A stretch of DNA of 64,000 nucleotides, taken from Streptococcus oralis. Lineage in GTDB: Bacteria; Bacillota; Bacilli; Lactobacillales; Streptococcaceae. Shown in pieces: positions 54,304 to 62,284 of the stretch. The stretch is from assembly GCF_002386345.1 (NCBI RefSeq), contig NZ_CP023507.1:434001-498000 (forward strand). Reading direction: 5' to 3'. Below the pieces are notes generated by a model. The model searched no databases. It saw only the letters and a list, made by a program, of their open reading frames with translations, and was not told the DNA's origin. The translations under genes and the position numbers were made by a program. The stretch's first letter is position 1. Every line of letters starts with the position of its first letter.

Positions 54304-54350
54304 GACAGATTTTATAAGATTTAAATCTTAAATATAGTAAACAATCATAG

Positions 54351-54381
54351 TCCCTTTTTCATTCGAAAAAGGGATTTTTTT
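54351..54381 (+). terminator. Terminator after the GNAT gene
   Basis: TCCCTTTTTC-ATTC-GAAAAAGGGA perfect hairpin followed by seven T residues. Confidence 0.9.
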
Positions 54382-54740
54382 GTTTGAAATTGTTTGATTT
54401 ATTCCTCAAATTGGTAAAATATGATTGTTTGAATTATCAAGTTAAAAATAAATATCGAAAAAAACATATAAGGTTTAGTTTTTTTAAATACGGATTCTTT
54501 TAAAAAGTCTTAAAATTTCCTAAAATAAGGCTTTTTAAAGGTTGTAAATAATATTGTTACAAAAAGGTTACAAATTGTTAAAATTAAATTAAATGCAATA
54601 ATATAATTTGGGAAAAATTTGACATATAAATTAATTGACGGTAAAATAATTAAGATAATCAAATTAATTGATTTGCGCAATAATTCGATATAAAGATTAA
54701 TCTGATGTGTCAAGTTTTATTATAGTAGAAGGATAGCATA
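54382..54740 (+). promoter_or_regulatory. AT-rich upstream region and promoter of the exopolysaccharide operon
   Basis: 359 bp without a gene, strikingly AT-rich. It holds a consensus promoter TTGACA (54619-54624), 17-nt spacer, TAAAAT (54642-54647), then a dyad AATCAA-N5-TTGATT at 54657-54673 just past the expected start of transcription, giving a leader of about 85 nt before mnaA. The dyad is a candidate operator; long A/T tracts suggest bent DNA or an upstream activating region. Confidence 0.65.
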
Positions 54741-55898
54741 ATGAAGAAACTGAAAGTGATGGTTGTTTTTGGAACACGACCAGAAGCTATTAAAATGGCC
54801 CCTTTAGTGTTAGAATTGCAAAAACATAGTGACAGCATTGAGACGATCACAGTTGTGACAGCTCAGCACCGTCAAATGCTGGATCAAGTTCTTGAAACGT
54901 TTCGCATCGAGCCACATTATGACCTGGATATTATGGGGAAAAATCAATCCCTTTTAGATATTACTGGAAAAATTTTAGAAAAGTTTGATCCAGTTGTTAA
55001 GCAAGAACTTCCAGATATAATTCTTGTTCATGGAGATACAACGACAACTTTTGCAGCAAGCTTAGTTGCTTTCTATAATCAGGTGCGTATCGGCCATGTT
55101 GAAGCTGGTCTAAGGACCTTTGATAAGTATTCTCCTTTCCCAGAAGAGATGAATCGTCAGATGACTGACTGCCTTGCGGATCTTTATTTTGCTCCAACTA
55201 GTGAGAGTAAAGAAAATCTCCTCAAGGAAAATCACCCTGAGTCTGCTATTGTCATTACGGGAAATACAGCCATTGATGCCTTGAAACTAACCGTTCAATC
55301 GGATTACTATCATGAAGTTCTAGATCAATTGGACCCAGATAAGAAACTTGTATTGGTAACCATGCACCGTCGTGAGAATCAAGGTCAACCAATGAGAAAT
55401 GTCTTTACAGCTTTACGTGAGATGGTTGATCTTCATCAGGAAATTGAAGTTGTTTATCCTGTTCACCTTAGCCCTGTCGTTCAAGAAGCAGCAAACGATA
55501 TATTGGCTGGGCACAATCGTATTCACTTGATTGAACCTCTAGATGTACTTGATTTTCATAATTTGGCTTCAAGAAGCTATTTTATCATGACCGACTCTGG
55601 CGGTGTTCAGGAAGAAGCGCCTTCTCTCGGAAAACCTGTCCTTGTCCTTCGTGACACGACCGAACGTCCAGAAGGAGTACGTGCGGGTACTTTGAAGCTA
55701 GTTGGTACAGATCCAGTCTGTGTGAAAGAAGCGATGACCAAACTCTTAACAGATGAAACTGTCTATAGACAAATGTCTCATGCACCAAATCCTTATGGAG
55801 ATGGAAATGCATCAGAAAGAATTGTACAGACTATTAAACATTATTTTGGCTTTGGTGAATCTGCATCAGAGTTTAAAGAAGGAGCAGGGACACAATGA
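54741..55898 (+). CDS. mnaA: UDP-N-acetylglucosamine 2-epimerase (non-hydrolysing)
   Basis: 385 residues. Interconverts UDP-GlcNAc and UDP-ManNAc in the cytosol. Motifs: VVFGTRPEAIKMAPL at the N-terminus, VHGDTTTTFAAS, HVEAGLRTFDKYSPFPEEMNR-type substrate region (about residue 120-137), and DSGGVQEEAPSLGKPVLVLR near residue 290. GAAGGATA precedes the ATG. First gene of the five-gene operon, it would supply UDP-ManNAc to the downstream synthase. Overlaps the next gene by 4 nt. Confidence 0.93.
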   Translation: MKKLKVMVVFGTRPEAIKMAPLVLELQKHSDSIETITVVTAQHRQMLDQVLETFRIEPHYDLDIMGKNQSLLDITGKILEKFDPVVKQELPDIILVHGDTTTTFAASLVAFYNQVRIGHVEAGLRTFDKYSPFPEEMNRQMTDCLADLYFAPTSESKENLLKENHPESAIVITGNTAIDALKLTVQSDYYHEVLDQLDPDKKLVLVTMHRRENQGQPMRNVFTALREMVDLHQEIEVVYPVHLSPVVQEAANDILAGHNRIHLIEPLDVLDFHNLASRSYFIMTDSGGVQEEAPSLGKPVLVLRDTTERPEGVRAGTLKLVGTDPVCVKEAMTKLLTDETVYRQMSHAPNPYGDGNASERIVQTIKHYFGFGESASEFKEGAGTQ

Positions 55899-56674
55899 AA
55901 AATTGGTATAGATTTAGAAACTGGTTTCTGACTTTGCTTGGATGTGAGCTTCTTTTGTTGGTACTTTGCTTTTTCTATGCTCGAACTATTATTTTAGAGC
56001 AACTATTGTTTTTTGCCTTAGCCTTATTTTCGGTTTTAGTTTTATCTGATTTACTCCTTGCTTGGACACTTATCTTATCTTTTGGATTGGGAGTCATTGT
56101 TTTAATAGCAGGTGTAGTTTTCATCCCTAATTCTTCAGTTCTGCTTTTATTAATCAGTTTTCCAACATTGCTTGGTATTCTAATGAAGGTTCGACATTAT
56201 TTATTAAAAATGGCTTCAAAGGTTCAGGATCAAGAAGATGATGCCAAATCAGATTATCATTCTATGATAAATAAACAAAGTGAATCTGTGCTACAGTCAG
56301 TACTAATTCATTGGTCGCATGAGGACCTATTTTTTCAGATAAATCCGAGAGAATATAATCGCATGTTAGTTCGTATTCAAGAAATAATTGCTCAAAAACT
56401 AAGTTACAATGATAAACTTTACTATCTTTCGGAGGGGAATTTTATTATATTATCTCATGATAGTCAGATTTCTTTACAGGAATTTTGTTTGAATAATATA
56501 GTGAAGGATCTAGAGGCTTTGCATTTCCATGGAAAAAATGGAATGCAAGAGATTCAATTTCAATTAGGTTACTTAGTGATTGACTCGCAAAATAAAAGTA
56601 AGTATCAAAATTACTCTGATTTAGTGAGCTATTTGAAACGTCAATTAGAGACGGATATAATTGTAGAATATTAG
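55895..56674 (+). CDS. Membrane protein with degenerate GGDEF-like domain
   Basis: 259 residues. Four hydrophobic segments fill residues 11-95, followed by a charged linker (110-130) and a soluble domain. Residues 150-259 have the spacing of a GGDEF fold: a helix RMLVRIQEIIAQKLSYNDKLYYL, then SEGNF at residues 179-183 where active cyclases have GGDEF, then IILS. All catalytic and metal residues are lost. By analogy with PelD and Listeria PssE it would be a receptor or scaffold that regulates the polymer synthase; the ligand is unknown. The fold assignment is my reading of the sequence and needs profile confirmation. Confidence 0.6.
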   Translation: MKNWYRFRNWFLTLLGCELLLLVLCFFYARTIILEQLLFFALALFSVLVLSDLLLAWTLILSFGLGVIVLIAGVVFIPNSSVLLLLISFPTLLGILMKVRHYLLKMASKVQDQEDDAKSDYHSMINKQSESVLQSVLIHWSHEDLFFQINPREYNRMLVRIQEIIAQKLSYNDKLYYLSEGNFIILSHDSQISLQEFCLNNIVKDLEALHFHGKNGMQEIQFQLGYLVIDSQNKSKYQNYSDLVSYLKRQLETDIIVEY

Positions 56675-56682
56675 GAGGGGAA

Positions 56683-56823
56683 ATGACTCTAACAGACCTA
56701 TTTTTCAGAATTGCTTTGGGAGTGAGTTTCTTTTTTGGAATTTGTTTTGCCATACTATTTATTGCATATAATATTCTTTACTATCGGGTGAATAAGAATT
56801 TTAAGGCGGTGAAACATGATTAG
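56683..56823 (+). CDS. 46-residue membrane peptide of the exopolysaccharide operon
   Basis: Starts at ATG 56683 after GGAGGGGAA and ends at TAG 56821-56823, overlapping the synthase gene by 8 nt. One long hydrophobic helix (about residues 7-34) precedes a basic cytoplasmic tail RVNKNFKAVKHD. The strong ribosome-binding site and overlap support a real gene. Small membrane partners (IcaD, PgaD, BcsF type) commonly accompany processive synthases, so a synthase subunit role is inferred. Confidence 0.72.
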   Translation: MTLTDLFFRIALGVSFFFGICFAILFIAYNILYYRVNKNFKAVKHD

Positions 56824-58126
56824 TCAAATACTGATGATTTTTACCTTGCTTACAATTTGGATTTCTCTAGCATGGGGCTTGGTAATTCTCTTTTCAGCTG
56901 TTCACTTTTGGTTTAAACACAGCGATTTTCGTGTAGACACTTCGCCCTTGCCTTATTATCCGAAGGTTACCATTGTTGTACCTGCTCATAATGAGGATGT
57001 GGTTATTGCACAGACGACAAAAGCTATCTTGGACATGAATTATCCTCACGACCGTGTGGAGTTGCTCTTGTTTGCGGATAACTGTTCGGACAATACCTAT
57101 GCAGAGTGTTTGTCTGTACAAGCTATGCCTGAATATGCAGGAAGAAATCTTACTATTATCGACCGTACTGGTACGGGAGGAAAAGCGGGCGTTCTAAACG
57201 ATGCTTTGGAGATGGCAACGGGTGAATATATCTGTGTTTATGATGCGGATGCCATGCCTGAAAAGAACGCTCTTTATTTCCTTGTAAAAGAAGTGATGAA
57301 GGATCCAGAACGTCACGTGGCATCTTTCGGTCGCAACAAGACTCGAAATGCCAATCAAAATTTCTTGACTCGTTGTATCAACCAAGAAATCGTTGTTACT
57401 CAGCGCGTGCACCACGTTGGGATGTGGCATCTCTTTAAAATTGGGCGTATCCCAGGAACCAACTTTCTCATTCAAACCGACTTTGTAAAGAGTATTGGTG
57501 GTTGGAAAAATGGTGCCTTAACCGAGGATACCGATATTTCCTTCAAAATCATGCAGAGCGGTAAATTGATTGCCCTTGCCTATAATTCAGAGGCTTTCCA
57601 ACAAGAACCTGAGACCTTAAAGAGTTACTATATGCAGCGTAAACGTTGGGCGAAAGGAAATTATGAAGTTGTTCTCTCAAACTTTAAGCATTTATTTAGC
57701 AGAGGAAACTGGCGTGTCAAACTAGAAGTCTTTAACTATTCGTGTGTTTTCTTTTGGTTTAACTTTGCCATTGTCCTATCGGATTTGATTTTCCTAGCGA
57801 ATGTGCTAGCTATCTGCCTTAATCTTTTCATACCAGATGTCAGAGTTCCATTCGCTTTTGATGCGGACAATATCTACATCGCCCAGCTCATGCTCTTCAA
57901 CTGGATACTTATGATTGGTCTGTATTTGATGCAAATTATGACGGCATTAGCAAGTCAATTTGGACAAGCGACGACTAAACAAATCTGGTTGGCCTTGGCA
58001 TCTTATTTTAGTTATTCTCAGATCTTTATCATCGTATCGGTTGATTCTATTTCATCTATTATACTGGATAAGGTACTTCGACGGAAAGAAACCAAGTGGG
58101 TTAAAACCAAACGGTTTGCAGGATAG
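56816..58126 (+). CDS. Processive family 2 glycosyltransferase (polysaccharide synthase)
   Basis: 436 residues. One N-terminal membrane helix (about residues 5-30) and three to four C-terminal helices (about 305-415) enclose a GT-A domain with the processive-synthase signature: PAHNE, D88 in ADN, D143/D145 in YDADAMPE, TEDTD (236-240) and QRKRW (274-278). This is the layout of PgaC/IcaA, BcsA and Listeria PssC: polymerisation coupled to membrane translocation. With mnaA upstream, ManNAc or GlcNAc is the likely building block. Confidence 0.88.
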   Translation: MISQILMIFTLLTIWISLAWGLVILFSAVHFWFKHSDFRVDTSPLPYYPKVTIVVPAHNEDVVIAQTTKAILDMNYPHDRVELLLFADNCSDNTYAECLSVQAMPEYAGRNLTIIDRTGTGGKAGVLNDALEMATGEYICVYDADAMPEKNALYFLVKEVMKDPERHVASFGRNKTRNANQNFLTRCINQEIVVTQRVHHVGMWHLFKIGRIPGTNFLIQTDFVKSIGGWKNGALTEDTDISFKIMQSGKLIALAYNSEAFQQEPETLKSYYMQRKRWAKGNYEVVLSNFKHLFSRGNWRVKLEVFNYSCVFFWFNFAIVLSDLIFLANVLAICLNLFIPDVRVPFAFDADNIYIAQLMLFNWILMIGLYLMQIMTALASQFGQATTKQIWLALASYFSYSQIFIIVSVDSISSIILDKVLRRKETKWVKTKRFAG

Positions 58127-58134
58127 GAGGTTCT

Positions 58135-59238
58135 ATGAAAACAAATAAATTAAAATATGTCTGGTTTGTGCTCATCCTATCTATCTTTTGTTTAACTTTG
58201 TTTTTGGCAAGAGGAAGGACTAAAATCGAGATGCGTAATCGAATTTACAGTCAATGGAGTCAACAGTTCCTTGTTACAAAAGGCGATCAGTCTTATGTTC
58301 GTACGACGAATGATTCTGAGGAAACAATAGTTCTATCAGAAGCCCAAAGTTACGGTATGCTCATAACGGTTTTAGCAGCCCAAAAAGGACAAGCAAGTCA
58401 AGCAGATTTTGATAACCTCTATCGCTATTATCAAAATCATCGCATAGAGGGAACGCAGTTAATGTCTTGGAAACAAGTGATCAAAAATGGTAGTGAAACG
58501 GTCAAAAAGCAAAATGCAACTGATGGAGATCTCTACATCGCTTATTCTTTGATTGAAGCTTCTAAGCAGTGGCCAGATAAAGCTCAGGAATACCAAGAAC
58601 AAGCTAAAAAAATCTTAGAAGATATACTTCGATATAATTACAATAAAGAGACGGGTGTTTTAACAGTAGGGAACTGGGCAAATAAGAATTCCGATTATTA
58701 TTACTTGATGCGGACATCTGATACTCTTCCTCACTATTTCCAGTCTTTCTATGACCTGACTGGAAACAAACAGTGGTTAGATGTTAAGGATAAGATGCTT
58801 GGGCAATTGGAGCAAATCAGTTCCCATTCTGATACAGGTCTCTTGCCAGACTTTATCTGGGCGGAGAAGTCCGGGGCACGTCTTGTTGATGCCAACACAA
58901 TCGAATCTCAGTATGATGGGGCGTACTCTTATAACGCTTGTCGTTTGCCTTATCACCTGTCACAGAGTCAGGATGAAAGAAGCCAAAAACTCGTTCAAAA
59001 GATGATGGATTTCTTTATGAAAGAGCAACGCATTTATGCTGGTTATGACTTGAACGGAACGGCCCTCAATCAATACCAGGCAGGTAGTTTCTTGGCACCG
59101 ATTACCTATGCGTCTGACAAGGGAGAAGGCTATCTGAAACTTCTTCAGCAAAATAAATACATTTTCACACAAGATTTACCTTTGGACAACTACTATGATG
59201 CAACGATGATTACCATGATTGCTCTAGAGATGTTCTAG
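58135..59238 (+). CDS. Membrane-anchored family 8 glycoside hydrolase
   Basis: 367 residues. A single N-terminal helix (about residues 8-26) serves as signal anchor, so the enzyme acts outside the membrane. The GH8 general acid lies in SEAQSYGM (Glu69), a second acidic pair in DGD (130-132), and the C-terminal (alpha/alpha)6 repeats include SYNACRLPYHL. GH8 enzymes (BcsZ, PssZ) trim the polymer made by a linked synthase. GGAGG precedes the ATG, 8 nt after the synthase stop. Last gene of the operon. Confidence 0.85.
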   Translation: MKTNKLKYVWFVLILSIFCLTLFLARGRTKIEMRNRIYSQWSQQFLVTKGDQSYVRTTNDSEETIVLSEAQSYGMLITVLAAQKGQASQADFDNLYRYYQNHRIEGTQLMSWKQVIKNGSETVKKQNATDGDLYIAYSLIEASKQWPDKAQEYQEQAKKILEDILRYNYNKETGVLTVGNWANKNSDYYYLMRTSDTLPHYFQSFYDLTGNKQWLDVKDKMLGQLEQISSHSDTGLLPDFIWAEKSGARLVDANTIESQYDGAYSYNACRLPYHLSQSQDERSQKLVQKMMDFFMKEQRIYAGYDLNGTALNQYQAGSFLAPITYASDKGEGYLKLLQQNKYIFTQDLPLDNYYDATMITMIALEMF

Positions 59239-59248
59239 GATGAAAAGT

Positions 59249-59277
59249 GAGGGCTAGTTCAACTGGCTCTCTTTTTG
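59249..59277 (+). terminator. Terminator of the exopolysaccharide operon
   Basis: A 10-bp stem (59249-59258 with 59262-59271, two G-T pairs) followed by TTTTT, ten bases after the GH8 stop. Confidence 0.75.
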
Positions 59278-59322
59278 ATAGGTTTTCATCTTTTTTTCAA
59301 AAAAGGAATTTCCTAAGGTTTA

Positions 59323-59331
59323 TGGTATAAT
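59323..59331 (+). promoter_or_regulatory. Extended -10 promoter of the HAD/cyclophilin gene
   Basis: TGG-TATAAT, 29 nt upstream of the start codon. Confidence 0.6.
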
Positions 59332-59360
59332 GGAAGGAGTGATGGAAAAGAGGTAGAGAG

Positions 59361-60761
59361 ATGGATGCGAAATTAAAATACAAGGCAAAGAAGATTAAAA
59401 TCGTCTTTTTTGATATCGATGATACCTTGCGTACGTCAAAGACAGGTTTTATTCCAGCTACAATTACCACTGTCTTTAAACAGTTGCGTGAAAAAGGAAT
59501 TTTAACAGGAATTGCCTCTGGTCGTGGAATTTTCGGTGTCGTTCCAGAGATTCGTGAGCTCAAGCCAGACTTTTTTGTAACCCTAAATGGGGCCTATATT
59601 GAAGATAAAAAAGGCCAGGTGATTTATCAACATCAGATTGACAAGTCAGATGTTGAGGAGTATGTCTCTTGGACGAAGGAAGAGGGAATTGAGTACGGCC
59701 TGGTTGGTAGTCATGACGCCAAACTCTCCACGCGAACAGAACTGATCAGTGAAGCTATTGATCCGATTTATCCAAACTTGGATGTGGATCCTAACTTCCA
59801 TGAAAAAGCAGATATATACCAGATGTGGACCTTTGAGAATAAAGGGGCTGATTTGCACCTACCAGATAGTCTCTCAGGTAAGCTTCGAATGGTACGTTGG
59901 CATGAACATTCATCAGATGTCGTGCCTATTTCAGGTTCAAAAGCCACTGGTGTTGCTAAGGTTGTAGAATATCTAGGCTTGAAACCAGAAAATGTTATGG
60001 TCTTTGGGGATGGGCTCAATGACTTGGAACTCTTTGATTATGCTGGAATCAGTATTGCTATGGGAGTTTCCCATGAAAAAATCAAAGAAAAAGCAGATTA
60101 TATTACAAAAACAGTAGAAGAAGATGGCATTTTTGATGCCTTAGAAGGATTTGGTATGGTAGAAAAAGAATTGCATTTCCCACAAGTAGAAATTGAAACA
60201 GTAGAAGGTCCTCTTGCGACCATTAAGACAAATCACGGAGACTTGCGTATCAAGCTCTTCCCTAAACATGCTCCCAAAACAGTAGCCAACTTTGTTGCTC
60301 TGTCAAAAGACGGTTACTATGATGGTGTGATTTTCCATCGCATTATCAAGGACTTTATGATCCAAGGTGGAGATCCAACTGGTACTGGTATGGGGGGAGA
60401 ATCAATCTACGGTGACTCTTTTGAAGATGAATTTTCTGAAGAACTTTATAATATCCGTGGTGCCCTTTCTATGGCCAATGCGGGTCCAAATACCAATGGT
60501 AGCCAGTTCTTTATCGTGCAAAACCAACATTTGCCATACTCTAAGAAAGAGATTGCGCGTGGTGGCTGGCCTGAACCAATCGCTGAGATTTATGCAGAAC
60601 AAGGTGGAACTCCTCACCTTGACCGCCGCCATACTGTTTTCGGGCAGTTGGTAGACGCAGAATCGTTTGCGGTCTTGGATGCCATTGCAGCTGTTGAGAC
60701 TGGTGTAATGGACAAACCAGTTGAAGATGTAGTAATTGGAACGATTGAAATTGAGGACTAG
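59361..60761 (+). CDS. Bifunctional Cof-type HAD hydrolase / cyclophilin peptidyl-prolyl isomerase
   Basis: 466 residues, a natural fusion. Residues 1-270 are a Cof-like HAD-IIB phosphatase with the nucleophile motif FFDIDDTLRTS (about residue 14-24) and the metal motif VFGDGLNDLELF (about 213-224). Residues ~285-466 are a cyclophilin with FHRIIKDFMIQGGDPTGTG and NGSQFFIV active-site segments. The fusion is typical of streptococci; the phosphatase substrate is unknown and the isomerase assists protein folding. GAGGTAGAGAG precedes the ATG. Confidence 0.94.
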   Translation: MDAKLKYKAKKIKIVFFDIDDTLRTSKTGFIPATITTVFKQLREKGILTGIASGRGIFGVVPEIRELKPDFFVTLNGAYIEDKKGQVIYQHQIDKSDVEEYVSWTKEEGIEYGLVGSHDAKLSTRTELISEAIDPIYPNLDVDPNFHEKADIYQMWTFENKGADLHLPDSLSGKLRMVRWHEHSSDVVPISGSKATGVAKVVEYLGLKPENVMVFGDGLNDLELFDYAGISIAMGVSHEKIKEKADYITKTVEEDGIFDALEGFGMVEKELHFPQVEIETVEGPLATIKTNHGDLRIKLFPKHAPKTVANFVALSKDGYYDGVIFHRIIKDFMIQGGDPTGTGMGGESIYGDSFEDEFSEELYNIRGALSMANAGPNTNGSQFFIVQNQHLPYSKKEIARGGWPEPIAEIYAEQGGTPHLDRRHTVFGQLVDAESFAVLDAIAAVETGVMDKPVEDVVIGTIEIED

Positions 60762-60762
60762 A

Positions 60763-61122
60763 ATGAAAATTGGTGATAAGCTAACTGGGCGTATTACAGG
60801 AGTTCAGCCCTATGGTGCCTTTGTCGAGTTAGAGACAGGGGTGACAGGGCTGATTCACATCTCGGAGATTCGGACGGGATTTATTGAAAATATCTATGAC
60901 ATTTTAAAAATTGGCGATGAAGTTCAAGTTCAGGTGGTGGATTTTGACGAATATACTGGAAAGGCCAGTCTTTCCATACGTACCTTGGAAGAGGAAAAGC
61001 ATCAATTACCAAGACGGAGACGTTTTTCAAATGATCGGATCAAGCACGGATTTGCTCCTCTTGCCCGAATGATGCCTGTTTGGACGCGTGAGGCATTAGA
61101 GCATTTAAAGAAGAAGCCATAA
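60763..61122 (+). CDS. cvfD: S1-domain RNA-binding protein (CvfD/GSP13 family)
   Basis: 119 residues. An N-terminal S1 domain (IGDKLTGRITGVQPYGAFVEL...GLIHISEI) and a basic C-terminal tail. Homologues are Bacillus general stress protein 13 (YugI) and the pneumococcal post-transcriptional regulator CvfD. The ATG at 60763 follows the previous stop by one base, with GAGGA upstream, so it is coupled to the HAD/cyclophilin gene; the frame extends upstream only as overlap. Confidence 0.88.
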   Translation: MKIGDKLTGRITGVQPYGAFVELETGVTGLIHISEIRTGFIENIYDILKIGDEVQVQVVDFDEYTGKASLSIRTLEEEKHQLPRRRRFSNDRIKHGFAPLARMMPVWTREALEHLKKKP

Positions 61123-61141
61123 ATACGATTATTCAAATCAT

Positions 61142-61169
61142 TTGTAATATTAACATAATTTGTTATAAT
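61142..61169 (+). promoter_or_regulatory. trmN6 promoter, leaderless arrangement
   Basis: TTGTAA, 16-nt spacer, extended TGT-TATAAT; six bases separate it from the ATG and there is no Shine-Dalgarno. Confidence 0.6.
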
Positions 61170-61175
61170 AAAAGT

Positions 61176-61925
61176 ATGAAAGAAGAACAATTATTAAAAC
61201 CAGGAGAGCGAATCAACCAGCTCTTTTCGACAGATATCAAGATCATTCAAAATAGAGAGGTGTTTAGCTATTCGGTGGATAGTGTTCTCTTGTCACGCTT
61301 TCCTCGCTTCCCTAAACGGGGTTTAATTGTGGACTTTTGTGCTGGAAATGGTGCAGTGGGACTTTTTGCTAGTTCACGTACTCAGGCGCGGATAATATCT
61401 GTAGAGATTCAGGAGCGCTTGGCGGATATGGCAGAGCGTTCGGTTCAGTTGAATGGCTTGGAAGAGCAGATGCAGGTCATCTGTGATGATTTGAAAAATA
61501 TGCCTGCCCACATTCAGGGAAGTAAGGTGGATATGATTTTGTGCAATCCGCCTTATTTTAAGGTAGATCCGCATTCCAATCTGAACGAGAGTGAACACTA
61601 CCTTCTGGCCAGACACGAAATTACGACTAACCTAAAAGAAATTTGCCGTAGTGCTCAGAGTATTCTCAAGTCTAATGGTCGTTTGGCCATGGTTCATCGT
61701 CCAGATCGGCTCTTGGATATCTTAGACATGCTTCAACGCCATAATTTGGCACCAAAGCGCCTGCAATTTGTCTATCCTAAACGTGAGAAGGAGGCCAATA
61801 TGCTCTTAATCGAAGCTATCAAGGATGGATCGACCAGTGGCTTTAAGGTCTTGCCACCTCTCATTGTTCATAATGATGATGGTTCCTATACACCAGAAAT
61901 TCAAGAGATTTACTATGGATCATAA
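61176..61925 (+). CDS. trmN6: tRNA1(Val) (adenine(37)-N6)-methyltransferase family protein
   Basis: 249 residues. SAM-dependent N6-adenine methyltransferase with the cofactor motif [13 protein letters not shown] (about residue 51-63) and the catalytic NPPYF (about 125-129). E. coli TrmN6 modifies A37 of tRNA1-Val. The start codon directly follows the -10 box, suggesting leaderless translation. Its last 11 nt overlap the GIY-YIG gene, a pairing found widely in Firmicutes. Confidence 0.92.
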   Translation: MKEEQLLKPGERINQLFSTDIKIIQNREVFSYSVDSVLLSRFPRFPKRGLIVDFCAGNGAVGLFASSRTQARIISVEIQERLADMAERSVQLNGLEEQMQVICDDLKNMPAHIQGSKVDMILCNPPYFKVDPHSNLNESEHYLLARHEITTNLKEICRSAQSILKSNGRLAMVHRPDRLLDILDMLQRHNLAPKRLQFVYPKREKEANMLLIEAIKDGSTSGFKVLPPLIVHNDDGSYTPEIQEIYYGS

Positions 61926-62199
61926 TGCCTATATGTATGTGGTGGAGTGCCGCGACGGTTCTTACTATACGGGCTATACAACGGATGTGAAGAGGCGCCT
62001 TGCCGTTCATAATAGTGGTAAGGGGGCCAAGTATACCCGAGCTCGCTTGCCAGTCAAACTCATCTATGTAGAGGGTTTTGCCAGTAAGGAAGAAGCCATG
62101 TCTGCCGAAGCTCTCCTCAAACGAAAGAAACGTCCACAGAAAGAACGATTTTTATCTGAAAATCAAGAGAAAAATCTAATCAACCATATTGATGTCTAA
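61915..62199 (+). CDS. GIY-YIG nuclease-domain protein (YhbQ/YazA, UPF0213)
   Basis: 94 residues. The nuclease signature reads [17 protein letters not shown] with the conserved Arg in VKRRLAVHN and Glu in [12 protein letters not shown]. Small standalone family members may act on DNA, with no defined role. The ATG at 61915 lies inside the end of trmN6; the longer upstream frame is just overlap. Confidence 0.92.
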   Translation: MDHNAYMYVVECRDGSYYTGYTTDVKRRLAVHNSGKGAKYTRARLPVKLIYVEGFASKEEAMSAEALLKRKKRPQKERFLSENQEKNLINHIDV

Positions 62200-62200
62200 C

Positions 62201-62229
62201 GAGGAGTCTTTGTGCTCCTCTTACTTTTG
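62201..62229 (+). terminator. Weak terminator before ppaC
   Basis: GAGGAG pairs with CTCCTC around TCTTTGTG, followed by TTACTTTTG; it overlaps the ppaC -35 region. Confidence 0.5.
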
Positions 62230-62255
62230 TCAAAAGAGGAAAAAAGTGCTACAAT
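62227..62255 (+). promoter_or_regulatory. ppaC promoter
   Basis: TTGTCA, 17-nt spacer, extended TGC-TACAAT. Confidence 0.75.
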
Positions 62256-62284
62256 AAGATGAATAAATTTAAAGAGGTATTATC

